Shown: positions 55,039-63,989 of the stretch, piece after piece
How positions within the stretch are numbered: the first letter of the stretch is position 1
How the letters are laid out: each line of letters starts with the position of its first letter
Assembly: GCF_023238625.1 (NCBI RefSeq)
Contig: NZ_CP096670.1
Location: 3,452,501-3,516,500, forward strand
Direction of reading: 5' to 3'
Origin: Agarivorans sp. TSD2052
GTDB lineage: Bacteria > Pseudomonadota > Gammaproteobacteria > Enterobacterales > Celerinatantimonadaceae
Length of the DNA stretch: 64,000 nucleotides
The notes under the pieces: generated by a model
The model's input: the letters and a program-made list of their open reading frames with translations, nothing else
Told to the model about the DNA's origin: nothing
The model's database searches: none
Translations under genes and position numbers: made by a program

Positions 55039-56625
55039 TTACTGCGCTTTGTACTCAGCGTAATGCTCGTCGAGTACTTTGCGGGTTTCGCGGCCAATTA
55101 ACTCGTATTCATGGTGAGTTAAGTTCGCTAACGATACACGTACTGAGGCATGTACCGTGTCGAAGCCTTTACCAGGTAATAAAATTACCCCGGTAGACTG
55201 GGCTAAACGGAACAAGAAGTACTGACCTTTGCCACTGTCTTTAAACCAGCGTACAAAGTCTTCGCCGTAAAGTTGGCCACCAATGCGGTCAAGCTCTAAC
55301 AAGGTGTAGTAATCAACACGGTCTTTATCTTCGGTCACTTCTAAACCCATGGCGCTGTATAGTGTTTTGTAACGCTCACGAATAATGCGTTTACAAGCCG
55401 CTTTGTAGTTATCTTCTAAGTCCATTAGGCAAGTCAGTGAGAATAAGGCCATTTGTACTTGTTGTGGTAAGGCCAAACCAGCAGTGTGGTTAAGCGCTAC
55501 TGCGCGGCTATCAGCAACGATACGGTCAATAAATTTAATATCACGTGGGGTTGGGGTTAGCGTTTTGTAACGGTCATCTAAACGTTCTTGATGCGCTTCA
55601 GGTAGTGCACGCATGGCATCGTCAAACACGTTAGTTTCATGAATACCGATGGTGCCTAAACGCCAGCCAGTTGCGCCAAAGTATTTAGAGAACGAGTACA
55701 CACACAAGGTGTTGTAAGGTAAGGTTGCGAACAACGACACAAAGTCGTCGGCAAAGGTGCCGTATACATCATCAGTAATAATGAATAAGTCTTTACGCTG
55801 CTGATTAACAAAGTCAGTGAGCAGGGCCAAGGTGTCGTCAGACATTTTCACTGATGCAGGGTTCGCAGGGTTTACGACACACAGGAGTTTAATGTCGGTA
55901 TCTGCCAGTTTTTCTATTTCTGATTGAGGTAACTGCCAAGTGGTTTCGTCTAGGCGTAGTTCAACAATTTCTAGGTCGTATTCAGCCAACTCAGGAATTT
56001 CTAAGTAAGGGGTGAAAATGGGCGTAATAAGGGCTACTTTGTCGCCTTTTTTCAACAAACCATTGTTGAACATGGTCGCGAAGGTATAGGTCATTGACGC
56101 TGTGCCGCCTTCAGTCGCGAACAAGTCAAAGTTAGTGGTCATGGGGACTGAGCCGTACATTTCTTCACCAATGTATTGCTTAACCACTTTCTCAATGTTG
56201 GTAAGCATGCGTGAAGGAACTGGGTAGTTACAGCCTAAGAAGGCCAATACGAGTTCGTTAAGGAAATCGTGTTTCTCGATACCCAGACGGTCTTTTGCGT
56301 AGCTAAGGGCTTTTTGTAAAAACTGTACGCCATCTTTAGTGCCATATTGTTTTGCAAAGGTATCAAAACGTTCAACAATGCCTTCACCGTTAGGGATACC
56401 GCCAAAGCCGCCATCTAAATAAGCGTAGTTACGCTCTGCTTCTTCAATTGAAAAGTCACCTAAACGTAAAAATGCTTTACGTGGCAAGGTGGCTAAGAAG
56501 TTAGGGTTACCACGACCCGCGTCTAATAATGCACGGTCAGGAACCGTGTTCGCGAGGTCAATCAATTTGTCTTTTAGTTCAAATGGGCTTAGGTCTGCGA
56601 ATTGAGAGAAGTCGATATCTAACAT
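55039..56625 (-). CDS. aspD: aspartate 4-decarboxylase / aspartate transaminase
   Basis: 528 residues, fold type I PLP enzyme with the Schiff-base region YSFSKYFGATGWRLG and ITDDVYGTF. AspD splits aspartate to alanine and CO2; with the exchanger AspT it forms a proton-motive alanine cycle as in Tetragenococcus. Length normal. Separated from aspT by 700 nt, each with its own promoter and terminator of the same sequence type. Confidence 0.92.
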   Translation of the reverse strand: MLDIDFSQFADLSPFELKDKLIDLANTVPDRALLDAGRGNPNFLATLPRKAFLRLGDFSIEEAERNYAYLDGGFGGIPNGEGIVERFDTFAKQYGTKDGVQFLQKALSYAKDRLGIEKHDFLNELVLAFLGCNYPVPSRMLTNIEKVVKQYIGEEMYGSVPMTTNFDLFATEGGTASMTYTFATMFNNGLLKKGDKVALITPIFTPYLEIPELAEYDLEIVELRLDETTWQLPQSEIEKLADTDIKLLCVVNPANPASVKMSDDTLALLTDFVNQQRKDLFIITDDVYGTFADDFVSLFATLPYNTLCVYSFSKYFGATGWRLGTIGIHETNVFDDAMRALPEAHQERLDDRYKTLTPTPRDIKFIDRIVADSRAVALNHTAGLALPQQVQMALFSLTCLMDLEDNYKAACKRIIRERYKTLYSAMGLEVTEDKDRVDYYTLLELDRIGGQLYGEDFVRWFKDSGKGQYFLFRLAQSTGVILLPGKGFDTVHASVRVSLANLTHHEYELIGRETRKVLDEHYAEYKAQ

Positions 56626-56674
56626 ATTAATTTACCTTTTAGTTTACATGTTAATGGTGTTCGCCAGGCCAGTG

Positions 56675-56748
56675 CCTGTTGCGATGGAGGTATAGTAAGA
56701 GGGTTAGGAAAATCGGGTTAATCACCGATGAAGGACGCTATCCTTCAT
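56675..56748 (-). promoter_or_regulatory. aspD promoter/operator block (copy 1)
   Basis: Minus-strand reading: inverted repeat ATGAAGGA-5-TCCTTCAT (56728-56748), then TTAACC and, 18 nt later, TACTAT as -35/-10 candidates. About 62 of 74 bases match the block before aspT without indels. The palindrome sits just upstream of the -35, the position of an activator site. Confidence 0.65.
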
Positions 56749-57143
56749 GGGCCGTTCGCGGCCAATAATGTCTGTGTGATTACGTCGCGCCATGTGAATT
56801 ACGCGGCAAAACAAATAACTTAAGACGTTGATATGTAAAAACTAATGGTAGGTATGGTAATAAACCGCAGGGTGATAGATTGGCGCTAAAAATTCTGTGT
56901 GCGTGTTTTATTTAGCTTCATAGCCGTGAAATAACTGAAAAAAGTGGCTCAGGCATAGCAGGTCTACATAGGCTTGCCCTAGCCCATCAAGCAAAGCTAG
57001 TTCGCCCGCGGGTGTCTATCAGAGAAATGGAATACATGGCGAAACGGCCACTAAAGCCTTATCCAATGCGATATTCACAACATCTTATATAAGGGAGAAA
57101 TGCTATAGCGAGCGCTAGCACCATTCGCGGAACAATAACCTTG

Positions 57144-57178
57144 TTTAACTGAGCCTACAATGTGTAGGCTCAGTTAAA
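57144..57178. repeat. 16-bp perfect hairpin in aspD-aspT gap
   Basis: TTTAACTGAGCCTACA and TGTAGGCTCAGTTAAA with a 3-nt ATG loop. No T tract on either side; not linked to a gene end. Confidence 0.65.
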
Positions 57179-57248
57179 GGAGAACACCACACCGCGCTGA
57201 AAATACTGCTACCCAGATCATTAATTAACTACCAGCTCTTATATAAAG

Positions 57249-57279
57249 CAAAAAAACAACAAGCGCCCTAAGGCGCTTG
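57249..57279 (-). terminator. terminator of aspT
   Basis: CAAGCGCC-4-GGCGCTTG, followed on the minus strand by TTGTTTTTTTG. Stem nearly identical to that after aspD. Confidence 0.8.
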
Positions 57280-57325
57280 CTGTGTTCTCGTGCTTGAGCA
57301 TGATACTCAGCATAAAACTTTTACA

Positions 57326-59038
57326 TTACATGGCTACGTTCGTGGTGATGATACCAATAATCACCGGGCCCCATAACGTCAGTAATACGTTTGCGATGGC
57401 ATAGGTCACAGTGAACGCAAATACCGGTGTTGAGTTACCTGCTTTTTCTAGTAGCGCTGCAAAGCCTGGGTTTGCACTTCGACCACCGGCCACTGCTGCC
57501 AAGGCTTCAATCGGATTTCTTACTCGTAATACATAGTAAGAGAAGAAGAAGCCAACGATTTGTGGAATTAAGGTAACACCTGCACCCAACATCAACAATG
57601 TTAAACCGTGCTCACGGATAGCATCAATTGCTTGAGGACCGGCTTGTAAGCCTACGATACCAACAAATACTGCTAGGCCAAAGTCACGTATGAAGTTTGA
57701 TGCACCCAATGGGAACGCCGCGACTTTAGGGTTTTTACTACGTAACCATCCCACCATTAGACCCGAGATTAAACAGCCTGCGCCTGAGCCGATAGTGACC
57801 GGAATACCTGCAATTTTAAAATGAATCAGGCCGATTAATAAACCTACCGCCATGCCAAGACCGAGCAATACAAAGTCAGTCACATAAGCTGAGCCCAAAC
57901 GCTGACCAATGGTGTTTGCCACACGGTTTAAGTCTGCGGCTTTACCGGTGATTTGAACAATGTCGTGTTTCTCAACCACTAAGTCTGCGCTAATATCTAA
58001 ACTGTTACCGCCACGGGTGATGCTAGTCACATACACGCCACGGGTCAGTGATTTTTGAGCGGCCTGCTTGATTTGACCGAGCGTTTTGCCAATCAGTGTC
58101 GAGTTAGTCGCGATAAGCTGACGATTCTCTTCCACCAATTCTACTGAAGGTGGGATTTCAATTTCATCACCTAACTGGCTAGCTTGTTGTTTCACCGCTG
58201 TGCGACGCCCCGTCACGACAACAACGTCACCTTGTTGAACCCTTAAGGTTTCATCAGCGTCTAACTGTTGACCGTCACGCTGTACCAACTCGATAGCCGT
58301 ATCTATTAAGCTGTCATTGGCTTGTGCAATGGTTTGATTTAATAGTGTGCTGCTTTCGTTGATGCTAAAGGCCCGAGAATCTAAGGCAGTAATGGCGTTA
58401 AATTCACCGGCTGCCAACTCCGCTTTACCGGCGTTATTCTTTTCAGCTAACTCTAGTGCTTCTTTACGGATATCCCATTTCATTAGGGTTGGGATAATCC
58501 AAGTGACCATTAAAATTGGGCCCAAAGAACCAAAGATGTAAGTGACCGCGTAACCCACTGCTACGTTGGTTTGCATGATGTTTTTTGCTTGTTCGGTAAT
58601 ACCGCCCAACTTGCCAATGGCATCACCAGCCGTACCAATAATCGCAGACTGTGTTAACCCACCCGCTGCAAGACCGGCCGCTGTACCACGGTCAAGGTCG
58701 AACATCCAAGCCGCGCCAAGCACCACTAACAAACCCACTGTGGTCATCACAACGGCTGACAGTAATACGTTAACCGTTTTGCGGTTAAGGGCACCAAAGA
58801 ACTGAGGCCCACCTTGGAAACCAACAGCATAAATGAACAAGGCGAAGAAGATACTTTTTACACCAGGGTCAATGCTAACACCTAGCTGACCGACCAATAC
58901 GCCCATAAGCAGAGTACCGGCTACACCACCAAGCACAAAACGGCCAATGGTAATTTTACCCACTAAGTAGCCAAGGGCTAAAGTGATGAATAAAGCGATA
59001 TATGGAGAGCTTTGAATAAGCTGATGGGCGATGCTCAT
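57326..59038 (-). CDS. aspT: aspartate:alanine exchanger
   Basis: 570 residues from ATG 59038 (GGGGGTG upstream); an ATG five codons earlier is possible. AAE family: N- and C-terminal membrane halves with the duplicated exchanger domains and two TrkA_C domains between them. Exchanges aspartate for alanine electrogenically, feeding AspD. Shares promoter and terminator type with aspD. Confidence 0.92.
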   Translation of the reverse strand: MSIAHQLIQSSPYIALFITLALGYLVGKITIGRFVLGGVAGTLLMGVLVGQLGVSIDPGVKSIFFALFIYAVGFQGGPQFFGALNRKTVNVLLSAVVMTTVGLLVVLGAAWMFDLDRGTAAGLAAGGLTQSAIIGTAGDAIGKLGGITEQAKNIMQTNVAVGYAVTYIFGSLGPILMVTWIIPTLMKWDIRKEALELAEKNNAGKAELAAGEFNAITALDSRAFSINESSTLLNQTIAQANDSLIDTAIELVQRDGQQLDADETLRVQQGDVVVVTGRRTAVKQQASQLGDEIEIPPSVELVEENRQLIATNSTLIGKTLGQIKQAAQKSLTRGVYVTSITRGGNSLDISADLVVEKHDIVQITGKAADLNRVANTIGQRLGSAYVTDFVLLGLGMAVGLLIGLIHFKIAGIPVTIGSGAGCLISGLMVGWLRSKNPKVAAFPLGASNFIRDFGLAVFVGIVGLQAGPQAIDAIREHGLTLLMLGAGVTLIPQIVGFFFSYYVLRVRNPIEALAAVAGGRSANPGFAALLEKAGNSTPVFAFTVTYAIANVLLTLWGPVIIGIITTNVAM

Positions 59039-59147
59039 AGTGCACCCCCGCATTGATGTTGTGGCGCTGCAATCGACGTAGATACGCTGATGTGCAAACC
59101 ATGTTGAATGTGTGAATTAAACATATCTACCTCTAGATTAGGATCGC

Positions 59148-59221
59148 CCTGTTGCGATGGAGGTATAATAAGGTGCTAAATACAATCAGGTTAATCGCTA
59201 ATGAAGGACGCTATCCTTCAT
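59148..59221 (-). promoter_or_regulatory. aspT promoter/operator block (copy 2)
   Basis: Inverted repeat ATGAAGGA-5-TCCTTCAT at 59201-59221, TTAACC and TATTAT 18 nt apart on the minus strand. Counterpart of the aspD block. Confidence 0.65.
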
Positions 59222-59516
59222 ATGCTTTCCCCATTCTTTATCTTTTACTCAGCTTGCTCTGTAGGTGCTGTAGACAGGGAACTGTGTTCAATTAACTCTA
59301 GAGTGAATGAAACGCTGGTGTTCAACACGTTATATCCACCCTATTGAATACGGAAACCAAGATCTGGCAAATGTGGTCACATGGGTATACATATCTGAAT
59401 AGTTATCTAAGTTTCCGTAATATCTTGGAGGTGTAACGGTATGATATAACTAAAGCCACCTGTTACAAGTTAAGAGGAAATAGAAATTAGAAGTTCAAAA
59501 CAATATGCTCAGCAAC
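59222..59516. other. spacer between aspT promoter and OmpA-like gene
   Basis: No gene. Two interleaved complementary pairs: TACGGAAAC (59349) with GTTTCCGTA (59411), and CCAAGAT (59357) with ATCTTGG (59422). The crossing order would give a pseudoknot topology. Possibly chance. Confidence 0.35.
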
Positions 59517-60542
59517 TTAGGGGCAGCTGCCATCAGTCCTGATATAAACACGCCGATTAATTTCATCTCTCATCGGAACTAAATCAGTTATTAAAGGTTC
59601 GGATTCTCCCATCGAAATAGCTCTTACTCGATTTCTGCAATCAACATCTCCGCCGCAAATTGTATTTTTGACCGATTGTGCTCGTCGAATACCAAGAGAT
59701 TTGTTGTACGAAGCTAATCCGGTCTCATCCGTATGTCCTACAATACAAAGCTGAGTTAAGTCTATTGCTCCCAATCTTAGCTTCAAGATTTTTAGCTTTT
59801 CTTCATCAGAGAGAAGGGTGCTATCGAAAGCAAAATTGAGCCTACAAGATTCGTATTTTTTAAGCTGTTGCACAGAACAGTTTGATCCATTGCACGGATC
59901 AGTAGCAGGACAAAACACGCAAGGTGGCTGTGAACCATCAGCACAAGTATCAGGAACTATACACGGTGGCTGTGAATCATCCGCACAGATATCAGGAACT
60001 ATACACGGTGGCTGTGAATCATCCGCACAAGTATCAGGAATTATACACGGTGGCTGTGAACCGTTTGCACAAACATCAGGAACGACACACGGTGGCTGCG
60101 AACCATCTGCACAGATATCAGGAACTATACACGGTGGCTGTGAATCATCCGCACAAGTATCAGGAATTATACACGGTGGCTGTGAACCATCTGTACAAGT
60201 ATCAGGAACTATACACGGTGGCTGTGAACCGTTTGCACAAACATCAGGAACGACACACGGTGGCTGCGAACCATCTGCACAGATATCAGGAGCTATACAC
60301 GGCGGCAGTGAGCTATCCGCACATAATGAATTATCGCACGAGTTGAAACAAGGAAAGAGTCGGCCGCTGTTTGAGTCACATGCTAGAACAAAGCAACCTA
60401 TCCAAAATAGCAGCACTAGCGAAAAAAGTATAATTAAAAAAAAACGTAAATATCTAAGCTTTTCAAATGTACTTTTTAAGTCCGTTTTTTCTCTATTCTT
60501 ACTGGAGAGTGCTCTGTGTTTATCAAAATCGTCTTTAAGCAT
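59517..60542 (-). CDS. inner-membrane-anchored OmpA-like protein with Cys-rich repeats
   Basis: 341 residues: about 30 cytosolic residues, a single membrane helix (31-55), ten 14-residue repeats of type TCADGSQPPCIVPD (about 73-212), each with two Cys, then an OmpA C-terminal domain (about 215-341) with GHTDETGLASYNKSLGIRR and NRRVYI that would bind peptidoglycan. A non-cleaved anchor plus OmpA domain resembles MotB/TssL-type layouts. The Cys-repeat spacer is unusual; disulfide-braced rod is an inference. Codon use and neighbours suggest accessory DNA. Confidence 0.85.
   Translation of the reverse strand: MLKDDFDKHRALSSKNREKTDLKSTFEKLRYLRFFLIILFSLVLLFWIGCFVLACDSNSGRLFPCFNSCDNSLCADSSLPPCIAPDICADGSQPPCVVPDVCANGSQPPCIVPDTCTDGSQPPCIIPDTCADDSQPPCIVPDICADGSQPPCVVPDVCANGSQPPCIIPDTCADDSQPPCIVPDICADDSQPPCIVPDTCADGSQPPCVFCPATDPCNGSNCSVQQLKKYESCRLNFAFDSTLLSDEEKLKILKLRLGAIDLTQLCIVGHTDETGLASYNKSLGIRRAQSVKNTICGGDVDCRNRVRAISMGESEPLITDLVPMRDEINRRVYIRTDGSCP
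59907..60326 (-). repeat. ten tandem 42-bp coding repeats
   Basis: Encodes the 14-residue units; units 2-5 and 6-9 resemble each other, giving a higher-order period near 168 bp. The plus strand is also open across it, creating false reading frames. Confidence 0.9.
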
Positions 60543-60889
60543 ACTTCACCATATGGTGTACTTTGAAGTAGGTGCGCAAAATCATTTTGCCAAGTGAAAA
60601 CGCAGCAGGTATTTGCGGAGGTGATATGCATATAGCCATAGTGCGATGACTCGTTTCCAACGAAACACGATCATGAGTGTAGCTTCTATTCGAGCAATCT
60701 CGATACTGTGCCTATGATTCCATAACATTCCAAAATAGTACGTTACAAGACATCAGTACCACCTTGACTTCCACCCAAAAATCCCTTTACATGTCTATTG
60801 GTCAATTATTGCACAGAAATTTCTAACATGGAATTACAATGTTCTAAGCAGAGCATGTCGACGAGCCATACAACCTACGAGGAAATACC
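60543..60889. other. 347-nt divergent intergenic region
   Basis: Between the OmpA-like gene and the divergent secreted-protein gene. No promoter elements or gene convincingly seen. Confidence 0.4.
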
Positions 60890-61471
60890 ATGCTCAAACC
60901 ACTATTCAACGCCTTCACTATCAGCCTATTAATCAATATCCCCAACCTGTCGGCAAAGGAAATAGACCTTTCCAACAAGTCCGACCCCAGTGGTACCCAC
61001 GAGGTTGCCCTTTGCGCTCGTGCCTCCCCGGATAACAAACTGAACTTACCGGGGCACGCCTTTGTATCGTTCACCCATATTAAGAATAACGGCGATGTAA
61101 CCTTAACCAGTATCGGCCATACTCCGAACGCGGGATCCATCTCAGCATTGATGTCCTACTTTGGCACCCCTGTTAGTGGCTATCTGAATAAGGAGAAATA
61201 CACGAACTCGATGCAACGCTGTTTGCGTATAAAAGTGAATAAGGCTGATTACGAGCGCGCTTTTGAATTGACCGAATCGCCTCTCCAGCAACTCGGGCTG
61301 GCTGACGCCAACGACTTAGTACTGCGTTCCTACGATCTTTCAAAGAATGATTGTATAACCTTTATGATAGAAGTGGCTGATGAGCTCAAGCCTATGGGAC
61401 TCAATGTTCCAAAGCGAGGTGCAACAGATCTGCCTCTAGAATATATGGAACGGGTGATAAGCAGTAACTAA
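60890..61471 (+). CDS. secreted putative papain-like (permuted) hydrolase
   Basis: 193 residues with a GAGGA ribosome site and a signal peptide ending near LSAKE. His56 in PGHAFVSF and Cys155 in KNDCITFMIEVAD are in the order His then Cys, the arrangement of permuted NlpC/P60-like enzymes. No family match can be given; the hydrolase call is an inference. Could act on peptidoglycan or amide bonds in the envelope. Confidence 0.55.
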   Translation: MLKPLFNAFTISLLINIPNLSAKEIDLSNKSDPSGTHEVALCARASPDNKLNLPGHAFVSFTHIKNNGDVTLTSIGHTPNAGSISALMSYFGTPVSGYLNKEKYTNSMQRCLRIKVNKADYERAFELTESPLQQLGLADANDLVLRSYDLSKNDCITFMIEVADELKPMGLNVPKRGATDLPLEYMERVISSN

Positions 61472-61494
61472 CAGCGTAGACTCTGCCTTTTTAG

Positions 61495-61527
61495 GTGTTT
61501 TAGGCTGTAAAATTAGCCCAAAAACAC
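61495..61527. repeat. long imperfect hairpin after secreted-protein gene
   Basis: GTGTTTTAGGCT pairs with AGCCCAAAAACAC with one irregularity; no T tract on the plus strand. Confidence 0.4.
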
Positions 61528-61556
61528 TGACTAATCCGCCTGGCACTTTGCTCGCT

Positions 61557-62141
61557 TTAAAACCTCAGCATCGCATCAATGGTACCTGATGTCTTATAAT
61601 TAACTTTAGATTTCTCATTAAGGTCGCCATAGGAGTAGCTTACACGAACTACCATATTCTGGCTGGTGCTCAATAACGAATCCTCTACATGACGGAGCGC
61701 GAACGACTTTAAGGCCTTCAGTCGGTACCAAATAATAACCACCCATACCAATACTATGCCCGGAAGGTTTCAGATACATCAAAGTATCCTGATAATAATT
61801 CAAACGGCAGCTATAGTTTAGAGTTTGATTATTGCGCTGGTGACGCAAATTCTGGGGCGTGTAGACGGTGCTCGGAGCCCAAAGGCTGATCAAGGTGAGG
61901 GCTTTAAGAAACCAATGAGCTAAATGTATTCCCCCCAGGAACCCAATAAAATTCCACGCGTAGAATAGTTCTTCAAGAAATCGGGCACGACCTGCATGGT
62001 CCGCAACACTTCTAAAAAGACTTCATGTGACTTCACCAACAAGCTCTTGTACACGCCAAAGCCAATAAAAATTGAGACATACCTAACTGTACTTTCAATC
62101 TTTTTTAGATTAGTAAAAAACAGCTTGCTCCTACTAGCAAC
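61557..62141 (-). pseudogene. frame-broken gene downstream of the 615-residue protein
   Basis: Three consecutive protein-like segments occur in shifted frames on the minus strand. The first (62141-61920) is in the frame of the upstream ORF and includes VYKSLLVKSHEVFLEVL. The second (to 61618) reads FLEELFYAWNFIGF then GYYLVPTEGLKVV. The third (to 61557) ends VNYKTSGTIDAMLRF in the first frame again. Joins near VPDF and EYG give a continuous membrane-type protein of about 190 residues. No start codon is evident. Either a decaying gene or two sequence errors. Confidence 0.45.
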
Positions 62142-63989
62142 TTAAGGATTCATCGCTTCGCATATCCATTTGCTCGGAAATTCAAGAAAACCCAAATTGG
62201 GTAAATCCTCTGACGGGTAACTGTCATCGACAAATTCCATAGCTATTTGATGTGCACATGCTGAATAATCGTTGCTACAAAGTTTATTAGTATTCATTTG
62301 AGGGAGAATCTTCATCTTTGCATCAATGAAAGTCTTGAATTTTGTCCCTGTCATTACAACCACACCGATGTGACCATCGCAATTTTTTGGTCCATAGTTA
62401 CGAAACAACATTGTCCCACTGGAGCCGCGCAATACCCACGAAGAATTACCAGTGTAATAATGTACTTGCTCTGGGGTTTTGAATAACCTCAATGCAGGGA
62501 GATGGTAATGTTTTGGAAGATATTTTTTATTATCATTCGGGAATACCATTGTGATATCGAACACTTTCACCTCAGGAAGATACAACGCCTTAGATTGTTG
62601 AACTCCGTCCTGAGAAGTACTAACCAATAATAGTGTCCCCTCTTCAGTAACATCGACAATCGTCGACGATCCACACAAACCTTCCTCTTGTAAAATTGTC
62701 AGAAGCTTGTCGGACAAATCTATATATGACGGTAAATAGGCATAGCAACTCCTGTAAGACTCATCAATTGTAGACAGCGACCAAACAATTAAGCTGCCAC
62801 CAGACTCGAGTTTTTGAACTAGGCTTGTCTCACTAAGTTCCTCAGGCGCTCCCTTTAGCTCACAGTATTTATAAATATCGACCGGAAGTGGCATTTTGGC
62901 TGAATAAAATAGAGTCCTGTCCATGCATGAAGCGAAGTACTTTAATACTCCTTGGAATTGAGCATCGCGGTGCGCTTGAGCGTCAAATAACAGATTTTCG
63001 TCAAGGTCATGCTGATCTATAGACCAATCAGGCAGGGAGATGATACTAGGAGGAATGTGGTCGATTGACTCAGGTATAGTGGGCAAAGTTTCTTCTCTAA
63101 AAAGTACGCTCCAATCACCCAATGTGACTTTGGGCAAAGCCTTTTCCGAGATCGGCTGATGTAGCACCACTATCCTTAGTGTCCCATCCTTTTCGAGAAT
63201 CACCGGTAGTCCTTTTGAGAGGTCATCAATAATAGCGACACCGAGCAAGGGGTTAGATTCATTCGACAGATCAAGCAAGGGTTGTCCATCTGGAAGTTCT
63301 GTTGGCGCCCACCATGAGTTATTTCCAAAGTGTAAAATAGCACCTTCTGTACCTACTTTTTTGACTTTCAGAGTAAATGGCGTAGGGCCTGACTCCCTGG
63401 TCATAATGTGTATGCCTGAAGAAGATTTTTTGACCAACTTTTGATAGGCAGGTGTATCCGGATCATCTCTTTCCCGCAGGTCCTGCTTCAGACTTCTTGG
63501 TATTAGTCTTTCGATGGTACCTTCAGATAGCTCTTTAATTGGACCAAGGCTAAGGTGGGTATTATGCTGAATTTTTCGCCATTGGTGCTTTGGCACAATT
63601 GGCCGATCATCTCTACAAGGAAGTTCGGTACAGACCTCAGGGCCATCACAAGGTTTAACTGAACAGGCGATCGGGCCATCACAGTTTCCATCTATATCAC
63701 ATTGAAAAGCCCCCTTGATTGCATTGCTGCCTTCATCCGAAGTTTGAGCAGTTCTAGAACCACTATTTTCACCGGCAGCATTAACATCCCCCCCAGAGCC
63801 GTTTGCTGCGTTACCAATATTTCCTTCACCGTCATTACCATCAGCGTTCATCTCACCACCGCCATTGCCAAACGCAGCAAAAGGATTCATCGTTATGTCC
63901 CCAGAGAGTAGAGCTTCGAGTAATTTTTCCAGATCTATGTCCGGGAAAAGCAAACGAAGGATCATTTCTTCTATGTGCTCTTTCTTCAT
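62142..63989 (-). CDS. hypothetical protein with Cys-rich segment
   Basis: 615 residues. Helical acidic N-terminus (1-35), Asn/Gly-rich linker (about 40-90), then six Cys spaced 5-6 residues apart (97-125; pattern CDGPxxC...PC) resembling the repeats in the OmpA-like protein 2 kb away. The remaining 480 residues look like a globular domain with scattered Cys; no family recognised and no signal peptide. The start ATG has a weak ribosome site and lies 11 nt from the window edge; upstream extension is possible. Confidence 0.75.
   Translation of the reverse strand: MKKEHIEEMILRLLFPDIDLEKLLEALLSGDITMNPFAAFGNGGGEMNADGNDGEGNIGNAANGSGGDVNAAGENSGSRTAQTSDEGSNAIKGAFQCDIDGNCDGPIACSVKPCDGPEVCTELPCRDDRPIVPKHQWRKIQHNTHLSLGPIKELSEGTIERLIPRSLKQDLRERDDPDTPAYQKLVKKSSSGIHIMTRESGPTPFTLKVKKVGTEGAILHFGNNSWWAPTELPDGQPLLDLSNESNPLLGVAIIDDLSKGLPVILEKDGTLRIVVLHQPISEKALPKVTLGDWSVLFREETLPTIPESIDHIPPSIISLPDWSIDQHDLDENLLFDAQAHRDAQFQGVLKYFASCMDRTLFYSAKMPLPVDIYKYCELKGAPEELSETSLVQKLESGGSLIVWSLSTIDESYRSCYAYLPSYIDLSDKLLTILQEEGLCGSSTIVDVTEEGTLLLVSTSQDGVQQSKALYLPEVKVFDITMVFPNDNKKYLPKHYHLPALRLFKTPEQVHYYTGNSSWVLRGSSGTMLFRNYGPKNCDGHIGVVVMTGTKFKTFIDAKMKILPQMNTNKLCSNDYSACAHQIAMEFVDDSYPSEDLPNLGFLEFPSKWICEAMNP

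Larger units (their letters stand above)
56626..57325. other. 700-nt aspD-aspT intergenic region
   Basis: Contains the aspD promoter block (56675-56748), a 16-bp perfect hairpin (57144-57178) and the aspT terminator (57249-57279). No gene seen in the remaining sequence. Confidence 0.6.

Noticed and set aside
59818-60597. Plus-strand open frames of 259 and 140 codons across the repeat region
   Set aside because: They are mirror frames of the 42-bp repeats; the minus strand encodes a recognisable OmpA domain.
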